Origin: Sterolibacterium sp.
Lineage (GTDB): Bacteria > Pseudomonadota > Gammaproteobacteria > Burkholderiales > Rhodocyclaceae
DNA: 58,658 nt
Direction: 5' to 3'
Assembly: GCA_023258955.1 (NCBI GenBank)
Contig: JAHFRE010000005.1
Span: 1 to 58,658 of the forward strand
Part shown: positions 17,912 to 27,243 of the stretch, piece after piece
How the letters are laid out: every line of letters begins with the position of its first letter
Position numbering within the stretch: the stretch's first letter is position 1
Notes under the pieces: model-generated
Database searches by the model: none
Seen by the model: only the letters and a program-made list of their open reading frames with translations
What the model was told of the DNA's origin: nothing
Made by a program: the position numbers and the translations under genes

Positions 17912-20691
17912 AATTGCCATCGCTGGGGCGGGGTTTGCGCAAGGTGCTGTGGCTGGCCAACGCCCTGGTTGCCGTCATGCTGTGCGCCGCCTTGTGGGCG
18001 AGCCATCAGCAGCATTTTCGCTACGCCGAGGAGCGGGCGCGCAACACCAGCCTGATACTGGAACGCAGCTTGACCGGGATGCTCGACCAGGTCGACCTGG
18101 TGCTGACCTCGGTCGCCGGCGAGCTGGAAGAAGAGCTGTCCCGCGGCCAGGTCATCCCCAAGATCGCCGACGCGCGTATCGCCGGCCTGGCGAGCCGTGT
18201 CCTCGGCATCAACGTGGTGCGTTACTCCGACGCCGCGGGCCGGGTCGCGGCCGATTCCGGTTATCCGGCGGCGAGCAAGGCGGTCGACTATCGGGATCGT
18301 CAATACTTTCAGTGGTTGCGCGAACATCCGGATTCGGCGATGGTCAGTTCAACTCCCTTCGTCGGCAAGACCAGCGGCCACAGCGTGATCGCCTTCGCCC
18401 GGCCTTACCACTTTCCCGGGGGGCGGTTTGCCGGCGTGGTGGTGGCGAGCGTCTCCCTCGATTGGTTCTCCGACATGTTCGCCGCGCTCGAGCTAGGTGA
18501 GCGTTCGGCGGTCGCTCTGGTCAACGACCATGACTACGCGATCCTGGTCAGGCACCCGGCGCCGCCGGACCTGGCGATGCTCGGTCAGCGCATCGCTTCG
18601 CCGTCGCTGCTGGCGGCGGCGAATCTGGGCCTGCCCTACACCAGCGTGGTCGACGCTTCGATGGTCGATGGCGTCGAGCGCATCGTCACCCTGCGTCGGC
18701 TGCGTGCCAGGCCCTACATCATCAGCGTCAACCTCAGCATCCTCGACGAGATGCAACCCTGGTACCGCCAGGTCGTGCTGGCTTCGCTGGTGATGTTCAT
18801 CTTCGCCCTCCTCACCTGGGTCGCCGGCAAGCAGACGGAGAAGGGCTGGAGGCGCCAGGAAGAGACCCTGATGGTGCTGGAGAGCACGCTCGAAGCCTCC
18901 GACAGCGCGATCCTGGTGGTCGACAAGCACGGCAGGGCGCTGCGCAACAACCGCCAGTTCGTCGAGCTGTGGCACATTACCAAGGAAATGCTCGCCGATC
19001 CCGACGAAACAGCCATCTTTCGCCACGTGCTCGGGCAGATCGTCGATCCGCCGGCCTTCATCCGCGACAGCGCAGCGTTGTACGCGACGCCCGAGGCGGA
19101 GATGAGGGATAGCGTCAGCCTGCAGGATGGGCGGGTGATCGAAGGCACCACCCTGCCGATGCTGATGAAGGGCCAGGCGGCAGGGCGGGTCTGGAGTTTT
19201 CGCGACATCACCGAGCGCACGCGCAGCGAAAAGGAGCTGGAAGGCTATCGCTACCATCTGCAGGAGATGGTCGCGATCCGCACCCGGGAGTTGGCCGCGG
19301 CGAAAGAGGTCGCCGAGTCTGCCAACCGGGCCAAGAGCGTCTTCCTGGCCAACATGAGTCACGAGTTGCGCACGCCGCTCAACGCGATCCTGGGATTCGC
19401 GCGACTGCTGGAGCGGGAAGCGGGGGTGGACCTGGAGACCCGCAAAAAGCTGGCCACCATCAATCGCGCCGGGCAGCACCTGCTGGTGCTGATCAACGAC
19501 GTGTTGGAGATCTCGCGCATCGAAGCCGGTCGCAGCGTCACCAGGACGGAAGCGTTCGCCCTCGAGCAGGTGCTGCGCGAACTGGCCGACATGATCCAAC
19601 AGCGGGCGGAAGAGAAGGGACTGGGCTTCAGCCTGGAACAGGGGAAAGGGCTGCCGGACCAGGTGCTGGGCGACGCGCACCATCTCAAGCAGATCCTGAT
19701 CAACCTGTTGGGTAACGCCGTGAAGTACACCGACAGCGGCAAGATCTGCCTGAGGGTGAGGGCGTCGGGGGACGAGTTCCGCTTCGATGTGGTCGACACC
19801 GGTCCGGGCATCGACAAGGCAGACCAGGAGAAGATATTCAAGGCCTTCTACCAGACCGAGGGCGGCATCGCCAAAGGCGAAGGGACCGGCCTGGGGCTGA
19901 CCATCAGCCACGAATACGCGCGGCTGATGGGCGGCGAACTGACGGTGGCGAGCGAACCGGGGCGGGGCAGCGTGTTCAGCCTGAGGGTGAAGCTGGTGGC
20001 GACGGCAGTGGTGCAGCAAAGCGACGGCTGCCAGCGCGGACGCGTCGTCGGGCTGGCCGCGGCAGCCGCGGCGCCGCGGATTCTGGTGGCCGACGACAAC
20101 GGCGACAACCGCGAGTTGATTTCGCAGATATTGACGACAGCGGGCTTCGCGGTGCGCACGGCGGCGGACGGGCAGCAGGCGATCGATGCCTACCTGGACT
20201 GGCAGCCGGCGCTGATCCTGATGGACATCCGGATGCCGGTGCTCGACGGTTACGCGGCGACGCGCAGGATCAGGCAACTGCCCGGCGGGGCGGCGGTGCA
20301 GATCGTGGCGCTGACGGCGAGCGCCTTCGAGGAGGACCGGGCGGCGATCCTGGCAGCGGGCTGCGACGAACTGGTGAGCAAGCCGGTGGAGGAGGAGCGG
20401 CTGTTCGCGGTACTGGGCAGCCGCCTGGGCCTCGCCTACCGCTACGCCGAAACGCCGCTCGCAGCGGCCGCGCCGGGCCGTAGCGACGCCAACCTGCGGC
20501 AGCTGCCGCCGCAGTTGCGCGCCGAGCTCAAGGCGGCGGCGGAAAAGCTGGAACTCAACTCGGTGCGGCAGATCGTGGCGCGGATCGGCGAGCATCACGA
20601 TGCAGCGGTGGCCGTCGTTCTTGGTGAACTGCTCGCAAACTACCGCTTCGATCGCATCGTCGCGCTGTGCGGCGATGGCATGGAGGACTGA
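17908..20691 (+). CDS. Hybrid histidine kinase with dCache-type periplasmic sensor and PAS
   Basis: 927-residue inner-membrane kinase. TM1 is about 13–31. The periplasmic region (about 32–288) is of dCache/PDC type ([16 protein letters not shown]…[21 protein letters not shown]), the fold used to bind amino acids and organic acids. TM2 is about 289–311. A PAS domain (about 325–435), HisKA His485, HATPase_c ([16 protein letters not shown]), a receiver with Asp773 and the shared helical tail ([12 protein letters not shown]) complete it. I selected ATG 17908 because it overlaps the upstream TGA and is preceded by GGGGAGGGGGAAG; the longer in-frame reading from 17842 starts inside the upstream gene. 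The next gene begins 3 bases after its stop. Confidence 0.92.
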   Translation: MKLPSLGRGLRKVLWLANALVAVMLCAALWASHQQHFRYAEERARNTSLILERSLTGMLDQVDLVLTSVAGELEEELSRGQVIPKIADARIAGLASRVLGINVVRYSDAAGRVAADSGYPAASKAVDYRDRQYFQWLREHPDSAMVSSTPFVGKTSGHSVIAFARPYHFPGGRFAGVVVASVSLDWFSDMFAALELGERSAVALVNDHDYAILVRHPAPPDLAMLGQRIASPSLLAAANLGLPYTSVVDASMVDGVERIVTLRRLRARPYIISVNLSILDEMQPWYRQVVLASLVMFIFALLTWVAGKQTEKGWRRQEETLMVLESTLEASDSAILVVDKHGRALRNNRQFVELWHITKEMLADPDETAIFRHVLGQIVDPPAFIRDSAALYATPEAEMRDSVSLQDGRVIEGTTLPMLMKGQAAGRVWSFRDITERTRSEKELEGYRYHLQEMVAIRTRELAAAKEVAESANRAKSVFLANMSHELRTPLNAILGFARLLEREAGVDLETRKKLATINRAGQHLLVLINDVLEISRIEAGRSVTRTEAFALEQVLRELADMIQQRAEEKGLGFSLEQGKGLPDQVLGDAHHLKQILINLLGNAVKYTDSGKICLRVRASGDEFRFDVVDTGPGIDKADQEKIFKAFYQTEGGIAKGEGTGLGLTISHEYARLMGGELTVASEPGRGSVFSLRVKLVATAVVQQSDGCQRGRVVGLAAAAAAPRILVADDNGDNRELISQILTTAGFAVRTAADGQQAIDAYLDWQPALILMDIRMPVLDGYAATRRIRQLPGGAAVQIVALTASAFEEDRAAILAAGCDELVSKPVEEERLFAVLGSRLGLAYRYAETPLAAAAPGRSDANLRQLPPQLRAELKAAAEKLELNSVRQIVARIGEHHDAAVAVVLGELLANYRFDRIVALCGDGMED

Positions 20692-20694
20692 ATC

Positions 20695-22854
20695 ATGATG
20701 GGACCAGGCAGCATACTGATCGTCGATGACAATCCCAACAACCTGCAGGTTCTTGGTGGCATGCTCGAACAGGCCGGCTTCAAGGTCCGGCCGGCGCTCT
20801 CCGGCGAGATCGCCTTGCGCGCCATCGAAGCCGCCGCACTGGACTTGATCCTGCTCGACATCCGCATGCCGGGAATCGACGGCTACGAGACCTGCAGGCG
20901 CCTCAAGGCCGGCGCACACACGCGCGACATTCCGGTGATCTTCATCAGCGCCATGCAGGATGTCGAGGATAAGTTGATAGCTTTCCAGGTCGGCGGTGTC
21001 GACTATGTATCCAAGCCCTTTCAGGAAGAGGAAGTCCTGGCGCGCGTCGATGCGCATGTCCAACTGTATCGCATCAAGCAAGACCTGGAGGCGCGGGTGG
21101 CGGAACGCACGCAAGAGCTTGCGCACAGCGAGGCGCGCTACCACGTCCTTTTCAAGGATAGCCCGCTGGGTATATTCGTGATCGATTGCGAAACGATGAG
21201 AATTCTCGATGTGAATACTGCCTACACGCGGATCGCGGGTTATACACCCGAGGAAGCCATCGGCAAGCAATTCGGATTTTCATTTGCACCCGATGTAGAG
21301 CAAAGGTTGCAGGCATTTTTCAGGAATCTTCCTGAACATTCAGACGAGCCGGCATATACCGGGCGCTTGAAGTTCTATCGCCGTGACGGTGTTGCAGTGG
21401 ACATCGAGGGCGTGCTGCAGCGAGTCCCCTACCCTGGCCATAATGTAAGGGTATGCATGTTGCAGGACGTCACCGCAGGTCGGTTGGCGGAAGAGCGGCT
21501 GCAACTGGTCGCCAAAGAGCAAATGCAATTGCAGGCCCTGGTCAATTACGATGGCTTGACCGGTCTGCCCAATCGCACCCTGTTGCTCGAGCGCATCCGC
21601 CAAAGCATCGAACAGACCCGGGTGACCGACCGCCGTTTCGCCGTCTGCTGTTTTGAACTCAACGAATTCTCGCAGATCCAGCACAGCCAGCCCAAGGAGA
21701 TGATCGATCACGTCCTGATCAACGTCGGCGAGTGCCTGCGCAGCTGCATGCGCGGCGGCGACATTCTGGCGCGCATCGGCGTCGATCATTTTGTCTTGCT
21801 GTTGCTCGACATCAATTCCAACGATCAAGTCACGCTGATCGCCGAATCGGCGCTGGCCCGCATCACCGAACCCTTCGTTTCCGACACGGCAACGCTGACC
21901 TTGGCGGCGAGCATGGGCATCACCACCTTTCCGGAGGACGACAGCAATCCGGAGACGCTGTTGCGTCATGCGGATCATGCGATGATGGCAGCCAAACAGG
22001 GCGGCCACGGGCGCTATCAGTACTTCGATCCGGAGGCGGACAAGCAGATCTGGCAACGCACCCACGCCATCGAGCTGATGCGCGAGGCATTGAAGCGGCG
22101 CGAGTTCGTTCTGTACTACCAACCCAAGGTCGACATGAAGGCGGGCACGGTGATCGGTGCCGAGGCCTTGATCCGCTGGCAGCATCCGGAGCGCGGTTTG
22201 CTCGCGCCCGGCGCCTTCCTGCCCGATATCGAGGGCCACGACTTCATGATCGAACTCAGCGAATGGGTCATGGAAGAAGCCTTGGATCAAATGGTGCGCT
22301 GGCGTGCTCTGGGGCTCGACCTTGCGGTCAGCGTCAATATTGCCGGCTCGCACCTGGCGCAGGCAGACTTCGTTGACAATCTGCGCAGACTCCTCGAATC
22401 GAAGGCGGCAGACTTCAGAGGCAAACTCGATATCGAGATCCTCGAGTCGTCGGCGCTGGGTGACATCGACGCCGTCGAAAAAGTCATCGTCGACTGCCGC
22501 GCCCTGGGCGTCGGCTTCCACTTGGACGACTTCGGCACCGGCTACTCATCGCTGACTTTCCTGCGCAATCTGTCGGCGGATACCCTGAAGATCGACCAGT
22601 CATTCGTCCGCGAAATGCTGCAAACGTCCGAGGATAGCGCCATCGTCTTCGGCGTCGTCAGTCTGGCGTACGCCTTCGGGCGCAAGGTGATCGCCGAGGG
22701 GGTCGAGACCATCGAACACGGCAGGCATCTGTTCAGCATGGGCTGCATTCTGGCCCAGGGCTACGGCATCGCCCGACCGATGCCGGCGCAGGATATGCCC
22801 GGTTGGGTGCAGCGCTGGCCCGATGGCGCCTGGGCCTCTTTCCATGACGCCTGA
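20695..22854 (+). CDS. Response regulator with PAS, degenerate GGDEF and EAL phosphodiesterase domains
   Basis: 719-residue cytoplasmic c-di-GMP enzyme. It has a receiver with Asp55 (LLDIRMPGIDG), a PAS domain (about 145–260) and a GGDEF domain whose active-site loop reads GVDHF (residues 362–366) in place of GGDEF, so cyclase activity is unlikely. The EAL domain is well preserved: E490-A-L-I-R-W, the second glutamate in IEILESSAL, DDFGTGYSSL, and the EGVET loop with QGYGIARPM. It should hydrolyse c-di-GMP to pGpG, with the dead GGDEF possibly acting as a GTP sensor (known for related proteins, inferred here). The receiver can take phosphate from the hybrid kinases encoded just upstream. Confidence 0.93.
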   Translation: MMGPGSILIVDDNPNNLQVLGGMLEQAGFKVRPALSGEIALRAIEAAALDLILLDIRMPGIDGYETCRRLKAGAHTRDIPVIFISAMQDVEDKLIAFQVGGVDYVSKPFQEEEVLARVDAHVQLYRIKQDLEARVAERTQELAHSEARYHVLFKDSPLGIFVIDCETMRILDVNTAYTRIAGYTPEEAIGKQFGFSFAPDVEQRLQAFFRNLPEHSDEPAYTGRLKFYRRDGVAVDIEGVLQRVPYPGHNVRVCMLQDVTAGRLAEERLQLVAKEQMQLQALVNYDGLTGLPNRTLLLERIRQSIEQTRVTDRRFAVCCFELNEFSQIQHSQPKEMIDHVLINVGECLRSCMRGGDILARIGVDHFVLLLLDINSNDQVTLIAESALARITEPFVSDTATLTLAASMGITTFPEDDSNPETLLRHADHAMMAAKQGGHGRYQYFDPEADKQIWQRTHAIELMREALKRREFVLYYQPKVDMKAGTVIGAEALIRWQHPERGLLAPGAFLPDIEGHDFMIELSEWVMEEALDQMVRWRALGLDLAVSVNIAGSHLAQADFVDNLRRLLESKAADFRGKLDIEILESSALGDIDAVEKVIVDCRALGVGFHLDDFGTGYSSLTFLRNLSADTLKIDQSFVREMLQTSEDSAIVFGVVSLAYAFGRKVIAEGVETIEHGRHLFSMGCILAQGYGIARPMPAQDMPGWVQRWPDGAWASFHDA

Positions 22855-22885
22855 ACAACAGCCGATGCGAGAAAGGAACCGCACC

Positions 22886-24400
22886 ATGAACGATCGCAGC
22901 CAGGCCGGCGCGCCGCTGCCGCCATGGAAGATACTGATCGCCGACGACGATCGCGATGTGCATACGGCGACGCGCATGGCCTTGCGCGGCGTCGACTTTC
23001 GTGGTCGGACGCTCGAATTCATCGATGCCTACAGCGGCGAGGAGACGCTCGCGCTGCTGCGCGCCAATCCCGATACGGCGCTGGTCTTCCTCGACGTGAT
23101 CATGGAAAGCGCGAACGCCGGCCTGGTCGCGGCACAACGCATACGCGAGAGCGGCTTCGATTTGGTGCGCATCATCATTCGCACCGGCTTTCCCGGCGAG
23201 GCGCCCGAGCGCAAAATCATCGTCGACTACGACATCCACGACTACAAGGAGAAGACCGGGTTGTCGTTGCAGAAGCTGTTCACCGCGGTGATCTCGGCGC
23301 TGCGCGCCTACACCGACATGATGTCGCTGGAACAGCACCGGCGCGGCCTGATGAGCGTCCTCGAAGCGGTATCGTGGTTCGATTTCAACGCCGTGCAACG
23401 CTACGTGGCCGGCATGGTGGCCGAATTCTGCGATCTCGCCAGGCTGCAATCGCCGCTGCTGGTCGTGCTTTCTCGAGCGGGCAAGCAAGCTGCGCAGGCG
23501 CCGCAGGTGGTGGCCTCGTTCGGCGATTGGCCCGCGGTCGGCGAAATCTGCGCCACTGACCAGCTGCCGGTGCCGGTGCAGGAACTGATTCTGGCCTCCT
23601 TCGAACAGGGCCGGGCGCTCAGCGCTGGCGATGGTGCGACCTGGTTCTCGCGCGGCGACGGCATCGAGTTGGTGACCTTCGCCGCCGGCCCCGATCCCTA
23701 CGCCGAGGCCGATCAGGTGCTGCTCGACGTGCTCCTGAGCAAGGTCTGCCAAGCGCTGAGCAACCACCGCACCTTTGCCGCCGTCATCGGCGAACGCGAC
23801 GCCGTGCTGTGGGGGCTGGCGCTGCGCGCGGAGCGCTGGAATCGCGGCGCCGCGGTCGAACTGGCGGCGCTGGCAAGTTTGGCCACGGCGATCGCGCAGC
23901 GTCTGGTGACCACCCTGGCCTTTCCCGGCGAAATAGACAGCGCCTTTGTCCGCGACATCGGCGTCGCTGCGGCGCTGCACGACCTGGGCAACGAGGCGCT
24001 GGAGGTCGGCCTGCTCGCCCGCAACCGAAGCTTCGATCCGGACGAGCGCGCGGCGATGCAGGCCCACGTCAGCGCCGGCAGACAGATCCTCGAATCCTTC
24101 AGCGCCGGCACCGCGCAGACGGCAGCCTTGGCGCTGGCCGGGGAGGTGATCGACGGCCATCACGAACGCTTCGATGGCTCCGGCTATCCGCGGCGGCTGC
24201 GCGGCACCGCGATTCCGCTGGCGGCGCGCGTGGTTGCGGTCGCCGACGTCTACATCGCGATGACCGCGGCGCGTCCGCAGCGACCGGCGCTCAGCGCCGC
24301 GGCGGCCTGCGCGCAGATCAGTTCGGGCAAGGACAGCCGCTTCGATCCGCTCATCGTCGAGGCGTTTCTGGAAGTCGTCGCTGCTGGCGCTTCCGGCTGA
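22886..24400 (+). CDS. Response regulator with DUF3369 and HD-GYP phosphodiesterase domains
   Basis: 504-residue cytoplasmic protein. It has a receiver (Asp70, FLDVIMESANAG), a DUF3369 sensor region (about 150–320) and a C-terminal HD-GYP domain. HD-GYP ligands are visible: His365-Asp366 in LHDLGNE, the downstream MQAH motif and GHHERFDGSGYP. The usual HDIGK lysine is Asn here (HDLGN), which could affect activity. HD-GYP proteins degrade c-di-GMP, so this is the second such enzyme in a row. I chose ATG 22886, with AAGGA 8 bases upstream; in-frame ATGs at 22823, 22844 and 22865 are alternatives, the first two overlapping the preceding gene. Confidence 0.9.
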   Translation: MNDRSQAGAPLPPWKILIADDDRDVHTATRMALRGVDFRGRTLEFIDAYSGEETLALLRANPDTALVFLDVIMESANAGLVAAQRIRESGFDLVRIIIRTGFPGEAPERKIIVDYDIHDYKEKTGLSLQKLFTAVISALRAYTDMMSLEQHRRGLMSVLEAVSWFDFNAVQRYVAGMVAEFCDLARLQSPLLVVLSRAGKQAAQAPQVVASFGDWPAVGEICATDQLPVPVQELILASFEQGRALSAGDGATWFSRGDGIELVTFAAGPDPYAEADQVLLDVLLSKVCQALSNHRTFAAVIGERDAVLWGLALRAERWNRGAAVELAALASLATAIAQRLVTTLAFPGEIDSAFVRDIGVAAALHDLGNEALEVGLLARNRSFDPDERAAMQAHVSAGRQILESFSAGTAQTAALALAGEVIDGHHERFDGSGYPRRLRGTAIPLAARVVAVADVYIAMTAARPQRPALSAAAACAQISSGKDSRFDPLIVEAFLEVVAAGASG

Positions 24401-24431
24401 CGTCGGACGCGGCGGCCGAGGCGATCCGATC

Positions 24432-24959
24432 ATGGCCATCCAACCTGGCATGAGGGCCGCGACGGAAGTCGTCCTCAACCCGGGCGATTTCCACTTCCAC
24501 CGGCCGCGTTCGGGGCTGGCGCAGCCTGCGCTGTTGCGTACCCTGCTGGGCTCCTGCGTCAGCGTCGTCGCCTGGCATCCGTTGTCGCGCCTGGCCGGGA
24601 TGAGCCATTCGGTGCTGCCCAGCCGCTGCCGGCGCGGCGGTGGCGCCGCCCTCGACGGGCGATTCTGTGACGAGGCGATCGAACTCTTCTGCCAGGAGAT
24701 CGCTCGCGCCGGGGCGAAGCCGGCGCAGTTTCGCGTCTATTTGGTGGGCGGCGGGCAGATGTACAGCACCAGCCAGGGGTCGCTGGCGATCGGCAGCCGC
24801 AACATCGACGCGGCCAGACAGCAGCTGCAGCGGGCGGGTTTCATGCTCGGCGCCGAACACGTCGGCATGCAGGACTATCGCAAGGTCGAACTGCTTCTGG
24901 CGACGGGCGAGGTGACCGTGATCTTTCGCAACAAACGCATCGTCCTGTCGGCGGGCTGA
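24432..24959 (+). CDS. cheD: Chemoreceptor glutamine deamidase CheD
   Basis: 175-residue protein. CheD converts specific receptor glutamines to glutamates and, in some bacteria, stimulates receptor signalling via CheC. The family signatures are present: catalytic Cys42 in LLGSCVSV and His59 in GMSHSVLPSR, followed by the conserved VGGGQMY strand. GAGG lies about 10 bases before the ATG; ATG 24450 is a possible later start. With CheB and the CheB–CheR fusion upstream, the locus carries a full receptor-modification set. It ends 17 bases before the convergent kinase gene. Confidence 0.94.
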   Translation: MAIQPGMRAATEVVLNPGDFHFHRPRSGLAQPALLRTLLGSCVSVVAWHPLSRLAGMSHSVLPSRCRRGGGAALDGRFCDEAIELFCQEIARAGAKPAQFRVYLVGGGQMYSTSQGSLAIGSRNIDAARQQLQRAGFMLGAEHVGMQDYRKVELLLATGEVTVIFRNKRIVLSAG

Positions 24960-24976
24960 CCGCGCTGCGGCGCAGC

Positions 24977-26188
24977 TCAGCGGGCGACTGGCGCTGCCGG
25001 CGAGTGGCGCGGCGGGATCGCCGGCAAGGTCAGAGTGAACACCGTGCCGGCGCCGGGCTTGCTGTCCACCGTGATGGCGCCGCCAAGCGCAGCCGTGGCC
25101 AGGTTGTAGACCAGGTGCAGGCCCAGGCCGCTGCCTCCCTGGCCGAGCCGGGTGGTGAAGAACGGATCGAAGACGCGCTGCAGATGCTCGGCGGCGATGC
25201 CCTTGCCTTGGTCGGCGACGCTCACGCTGGCGCCGCCGTCGGCTGTGCGCTTGGCGGAGATGGTGATGGTTCCCGAGGCGGCACCGTCGTAGCCGTGGAC
25301 GATGGCGTTCTGGATCAGATTTTCGAGGATGTGCTCCAGATGGCCGGGGTAGGTGTCGATCAGCAGCAGGGGATCGATGTCGATGGCAATCGAATAGGGA
25401 GTCCGGTGCATGATGCCGCCCATGGCGGCGACAAAATCGCCGATGGTCTGACGCAGGCTGATCTGGCGGCAGCGTTCGCTGTCGCGGTCGACCGCGATCT
25501 CCTTCAACGAGGTGATCAACTTGCTGGCGCGATCAAGGTTGCGCAGGATCAGCGCGGCGCCGTCTACGCAGGTCGCGACCAGTTCGTCGATCTGCGGCCC
25601 CGCCGTTGCCGAGCGCTGCGCATCGCGATATTCGTGCGCGATCGCCTCGATCGAGCCGGCGGTCAGCATCGCGTTGCCGACCGGCGTGTTCAACTCGTGG
25701 GCGATCCCGGCGGCGAGCGAGCCCAGCGATTTGAGCTTTTCCGATTGCACCAGTTGATCCATCAAGGCCAGCAATCGGGCGTTGCTCCGGCTCAAGCTGG
25801 CGCGCGTGCTGGCCAGCTCCATCTGGGTTCTGACGCGCGCCAGAACCTCCTCGGCCTGAAACGGTTTGGTGATGTAGTCGACGGCGCCGGCGCGGAACGC
25901 CTGCAGCTTGTCTTCGGTCTCGTCCAGGGCGCTGATGAAGATTACCGGTACGTCGCGCTTGGCGGGGTCGGCTTTGAGCTGCTGGCAGGTCTCGTAGCCG
26001 TCCATGCCCGGCATGCGCACGTCGAGCAGGATCAGGTCGGGCAGATCGGCGTCGGCTGCACGCAGGGCGATCTCCCCCGACAGCGCCGGCCTGATCCGGA
26101 AGCCGGCCTCCTGCAGGATGCTGCCGAGAACCTGAAGATTGTTCGGGTTGTCGTCGACGATCAGGATGTTGGCCGAGTCGCTGCTCAT
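24977..26188 (-). CDS. Soluble REC–histidine kinase
   Basis: 403-residue protein with no membrane segment. It has an N-terminal receiver (Asp56, LLDVRMPGMDG), then a coiled linker, a HisKA-type region with His164 in GIAHELNTPVG, and a HATPase_c domain (VADQGKGIA, GGSGLGLHL). The H-box belongs to a different kinase subfamily from the [10 protein letters not shown] kinases upstream. The receiver is closely similar to that of the EAL protein encoded at 20695 (ANILIVDDNPNNLQVLG-type start). It is transcribed towards cheD and diverges from the YjfB-like gene. No clear ribosome site is seen before ATG 26188. It may feed phosphate into, or drain it from, the adjacent phosphorelay. Confidence 0.9.
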   Translation of the reverse strand: MSSDSANILIVDDNPNNLQVLGSILQEAGFRIRPALSGEIALRAADADLPDLILLDVRMPGMDGYETCQQLKADPAKRDVPVIFISALDETEDKLQAFRAGAVDYITKPFQAEEVLARVRTQMELASTRASLSRSNARLLALMDQLVQSEKLKSLGSLAAGIAHELNTPVGNAMLTAGSIEAIAHEYRDAQRSATAGPQIDELVATCVDGAALILRNLDRASKLITSLKEIAVDRDSERCRQISLRQTIGDFVAAMGGIMHRTPYSIAIDIDPLLLIDTYPGHLEHILENLIQNAIVHGYDGAASGTITISAKRTADGGASVSVADQGKGIAAEHLQRVFDPFFTTRLGQGGSGLGLHLVYNLATAALGGAITVDSKPGAGTVFTLTLPAIPPRHSPAAPVAR

Positions 26189-26252
26189 CGGACCAGCATA
26201 CCATTCAAGCGCTGCCGAGGGGCTGAGCGCAACATCTTCTCGCCTTGCCCCC

Positions 26253-26279
26253 TCAAGAAGTTCGGCGCACGACCGTTAT
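26253..26279 (+). promoter_or_regulatory. Candidate sigma-28 (FliA) promoter of the YjfB-like gene
   Basis: TCAAGAAG (26253–26260), an 11-base spacer and ACCGTTAT (26272–26279) resemble the FliA pattern (TCAAG/TAAAG, 11-base spacer, GCCGATAA). It ends 22 bases before the ATG of a putative motility gene. The -10 half matches only in part. Confidence 0.4.
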
Positions 26280-26301
26280 AGGCTAAGTGGAGGTATACCG
26301 C

Positions 26302-26496
26302 ATGGATGTGTCCAGTATCGTCGCTGTTGCAACCGAGCTGAGCCAGTCGCGTACCGCCGAGGCGGTGCAGATCGCCGTCTTGAAGAAGGCGATGGATATC
26401 CAGGGCCAGGGCGCGATGCAGCTGGTTGAGGCCGCCGCACAGGTGATCAGCAGCAACCCGCCGAATCTCGGCACGCGAATCGATACCTTCGCTTAG
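26302..26496 (+). CDS. YjfB family putative motility protein
   Basis: 64-residue protein matching the YjfB family of small putative motility proteins: MDVSSIVAVATELSQSRTAE, then AVQIAVLKKAMDIQ and GAMQLVEAA. GGAGG lies 8 bases before ATG 26302. Members are found near flagellar and chemotaxis genes and are under FliA control in some bacteria; their biochemical role is not established. A sigma-28-like element lies upstream, which supports a link to motility and to the chemoreceptor locus. Confidence 0.85.
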   Translation: MDVSSIVAVATELSQSRTAEAVQIAVLKKAMDIQGQGAMQLVEAAAQVISSNPPNLGTRIDTFA

Positions 26497-26573
26497 CGTC
26501 GAGCGCTCCATTCCGGCCTGCGCCGGGCTGCGCGCGCTGCCGATCATCGCCACCTGGTGATGGCGAGGTCGAT

Positions 26574-27011
26574 TCAGTCTGCCACCCGCAGCAATAGGCG
26601 TACCGAAGACGGATACTCTTTGCAACACCAATTGAGCTTCTTTGCGACTGCGTCCGGGACGGCGAACTCCGCTTCGGGGGGACGGAAGCCGAATCCGGCG
26701 TAAAAGCTTTCGAGATGCGCGAACGGAATGCAGAACAAGCGTCGGTAGGGCGAATGCGCCAGCAGGTAGGATACGATCGCCGCCGCAATCTTGCGACCAC
26801 GGAAGTCGGGTAGGACGTAGATTCCGCCCAGTTCTCCGCTCCCGGCGTCGATAGCGACTAGGCGACCCAGGCCGGCTTTGTTGCCATCGACTTCGGCGAC
26901 GGCGATGAAGTCCTGCGCCGTCGACCCAAGAAAATGAATCTCTGCATAGCGGTCGTTGGCCCACGCCAGTTCGGCTGCCAACAGACTTCTGATCTTCACC
27001 ACTGCCGCCAC
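26574..27011 (-). CDS. GNAT family N-acetyltransferase
   Basis: 145-residue cytoplasmic enzyme of the GNAT fold that would transfer an acetyl group from acetyl-CoA to an unknown amine. The acetyl-CoA-binding motif A is visible as GGIYVLPDFRGRKIAAAIVS, followed by FYAGFGFRPP (motif B). The length is typical. It is divergent from the efflux operon, with a 232-base intergenic region that probably holds both promoters. The substrate cannot be predicted. Confidence 0.85.
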   Translation of the reverse strand: MAAVVKIRSLLAAELAWANDRYAEIHFLGSTAQDFIAVAEVDGNKAGLGRLVAIDAGSGELGGIYVLPDFRGRKIAAAIVSYLLAHSPYRRLFCIPFAHLESFYAGFGFRPPEAEFAVPDAVAKKLNWCCKEYPSSVRLLLRVAD

Positions 27012-27243
27012 CTCCGCGCCCCCCGCGCTTCGCCAGACCGTCAGACCAGCCGGTCGAGCGTTTCTCCCTGCCCATTTTGTCGCCCAGGCGAGGCCATGGC
27101 AAGCTCAGCGCACAGGCCGCGCGCGCTGAACGCCACGATGGATAGGGTAGAGGGGCGCAATCGCTGCGCTGTGGCGGTGCAGTACAATCCGCCCTGGACC
27201 GGCCGATGATCACGGGCCGGCCGCTCAACGACGCCAACACGCC

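Noticed and set aside
27160-27188. A sigma-70 promoter for the efflux operon
   Set aside because: TACAAT could be a -10, but the hexamer at the right distance upstream (ATCGCT) does not resemble a -35, so it is mentioned only with the gene.
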